Assembly (NCBI GenBank): GCA_002501695.1
Contig: DANZ01000007.1
Location: 5,611-12,118 of the forward strand
Direction of reading: 5' to 3'
Source: Methanolobus sp. UBA474
GTDB lineage: Archaea; Halobacteriota; Methanosarcinia; Methanosarcinales; Methanosarcinaceae
DNA: 6,508 nt
Part shown: in pieces, positions 5,334 to 6,508 of the stretch
How the letters are laid out: every line of letters starts with the position of its first letter
Position numbering within the stretch: the stretch's first letter is position 1
Notes under the pieces: model-generated
Database searches by the model: none
Seen by the model: only the letters and a program-made list of their open reading frames with translations
Told to the model about the DNA's origin: nothing
Translations under genes and position numbers: made by a program

Positions 5334-6508
5334 ATGGTTAATAGTGCATGTAGTCCAAAATCGTATGATGCGAGGGAGTGCAGGGTCATGCAAAAGCACA
5401 TAGAGCCGATGGAGCTATTCAGCTCGATCCTGGATATAATGACATCCGGCCGCAGAACGGATGAAGTGTTCGAACAGGTCGTCCATCAGATACCTTCCGC
5501 TTTTTCAGGCGCCGGACCGACTTCGGTGATGCTGGCATGGGACAGCCATGTATTCAAGTCCCGGGAATTTGCAGATAATGGCGAGATGATCAGCAGCGCG
5601 ATCATGGTCAATAGCCTGAAAGCAGGAAATATAGAGGTTTACCGGAACTATCCGCGAGTGGGTATAAGCAGGATCGATGCAGATCTCCCGGGATATGATG
5701 ACAGGGCGACCCTGGACCGGATAGCAATGCTCATTGGAAAGGGGCTTGAAAACCGGCATATGCTGGAAAGTGCCCAAAGATCCGGGCAGAGTCTCAGATC
5801 GATCCTGGACAGTATGGAAGACCAGGTATTCATCTGTGAGCATTCGGGGAAGCCGGCCTATGTCAACAAGGCTGTCGTCAGCCATCTTGGATACAGCGAG
5901 GGAGAACTTCTCAGCATGCCGGCTGCAGGCCTGATAGCCAATAGCGGTAAAGAGATGCTGCGGGTCATAGCGGAACAAATAGCGAGGAACAAGAAGGCTG
6001 TTTTCGAGATCACTCTTTGCAGGAAGAACGGTTCTGAGATACCTGTGGAGGCCAGTGCCAAAATAATTATGCATGAAGACCGGGAGGTTTTACTTTGCGT
6101 AGCAAGAGAAGTAACTAAGAGGAAAGAAGCAGACCATGAACTTCAGCGGTGTATAGATGATCTCAAGGAGTCCAATAACCTCAAGGAACTTTTCACAGAT
6201 ATCATCCGCCATGACCTGCTGACTCCTGCAGGTATTGTCCTGGGGTTCACAGAAGAGCTCCAGAGGCGCTCCTGCGATGAGGATACGGCCTTTGCCCTCA
6301 GAAGGATACATGAGAACACCAGGAAGCTTATAGGACTGCTTGACTCGGCCACCAAGTTAAGTAAACTGCAGAAGATAGATGAGATAATTTTTGAGAGAAT
6401 AGACATTGTGCCGCTTTTCCGCTCATCTGTCGAGAACTTCAGGACGGATATTGAAGAGAAAAATCACAGTGTCGAGCTGGACGCGACCGCTGTGTGCATT
6501 GCGATGGC
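5334..6508 (+). CDS. Cytoplasmic sensor histidine kinase (5' part, runs off the window)
   Basis: The frame is open from the ATG at 5334 to the end, 391 codons without a stop. No membrane segment or signal peptide is seen, so it should sense a cytoplasmic signal. Residues about 28-145 look like the GAF-like domain of archaeal kinases (TDEVFEQVVHQIP near 42-54; DRIAMLIGKGLENR at 128-141). Residues about 154-262 form a PAS domain (SILDSMEDQVFI start, FEITLCRKNGSEIPVEASAK core, then the PAC-like end REVTKRKEAD). A short coiled linker leads to the HisKA region with the H-box FTDIIRHDLLTPAG (287-300); His293 is the expected phosphorylation site. The ATPase domain lies beyond the window, so completeness cannot be judged. 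No response regulator is in view. The RHDLLTPA form of the H-box is typical of Methanosarcinales kinases. Confidence 0.88.
   Translation, partial: MVNSACSPKSYDARECRVMQKHIEPMELFSSILDIMTSGRRTDEVFEQVVHQIPSAFSGAGPTSVMLAWDSHVFKSREFADNGEMISSAIMVNSLKAGNIEVYRNYPRVGISRIDADLPGYDDRATLDRIAMLIGKGLENRHMLESAQRSGQSLRSILDSMEDQVFICEHSGKPAYVNKAVVSHLGYSEGELLSMPAAGLIANSGKEMLRVIAEQIARNKKAVFEITLCRKNGSEIPVEASAKIIMHEDREVLLCVAREVTKRKEADHELQRCIDDLKESNNLKELFTDIIRHDLLTPAGIVLGFTEELQRRSCDEDTAFALRRIHENTRKLIGLLDSATKLSKLQKIDEIIFERIDIVPLFRSSVENFRTDIEEKNHSVELDATAVCIAM

Noticed and set aside
5505..6074. 189-codon frame antisense to the histidine kinase
   Set aside because: It is the shadow of a well-supported kinase frame with GAF-like, PAS and H-box features, and its own product has no recognisable motif.

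Overview
The window looks like chromosomal DNA of a methanogenic archaeon, most likely of the Methanosarcinales (Methanolobus/Methanosarcina-like). The main evidence is a gene for methanogenesis marker protein 8. A cytoplasmic histidine kinase of the type common in that order, archaeal TATA boxes close to start codons, and GGAG/GGTGAT ribosome-binding sites agree with this. Genus assignment is inference; no rRNA or other strong taxonomic marker is present.

Layout, left to right. A hairpin with a T-run (13-46) ends the left edge. A DUF421/YetF-like membrane protein lies on the minus strand (52-576). A 461-bp divergent region (577-1037) codes for no recognisable protein. It holds a dyad over a candidate TATA box and a striking nested palindrome (688-791). 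A PaaI-type hotdog thioesterase (1038-1442, +) converges, with only 22 bp between, on methanogenesis marker protein 8 (1465-2313, -). That gene sits 40 bp downstream of a phenylacetate-CoA ligase (2354-3655, -), probably as one transcript. A divergent promoter region with a 7+7 bp inverted repeat (3810-3836) separates the ligase from an exported M1-like gluzincin metallopeptidase (3893-5191, +). After a 142-bp gap comes the 5' part of a sensor histidine kinase (5334 to the window end, +) with GAF-like, PAS and HisKA domains; its ATPase domain lies outside.

How the genes may work together: the ligase makes aryl-CoA thioesters and the PaaI-type enzyme is expected to hydrolyse such thioesters. 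The pair could therefore set an aryl-acid/aryl-CoA balance, for example in making aromatic amino acids from arylacetates together with indolepyruvate oxidoreductase, which is not in the window. The pairing of the ligase with a methanogenesis marker of unknown function is the most suggestive context here. The peptidase, the DUF421 protein and the kinase have no clear link to it. I see no mobile element, CRISPR array, tRNA or rRNA, and no clearly new multi-gene system.
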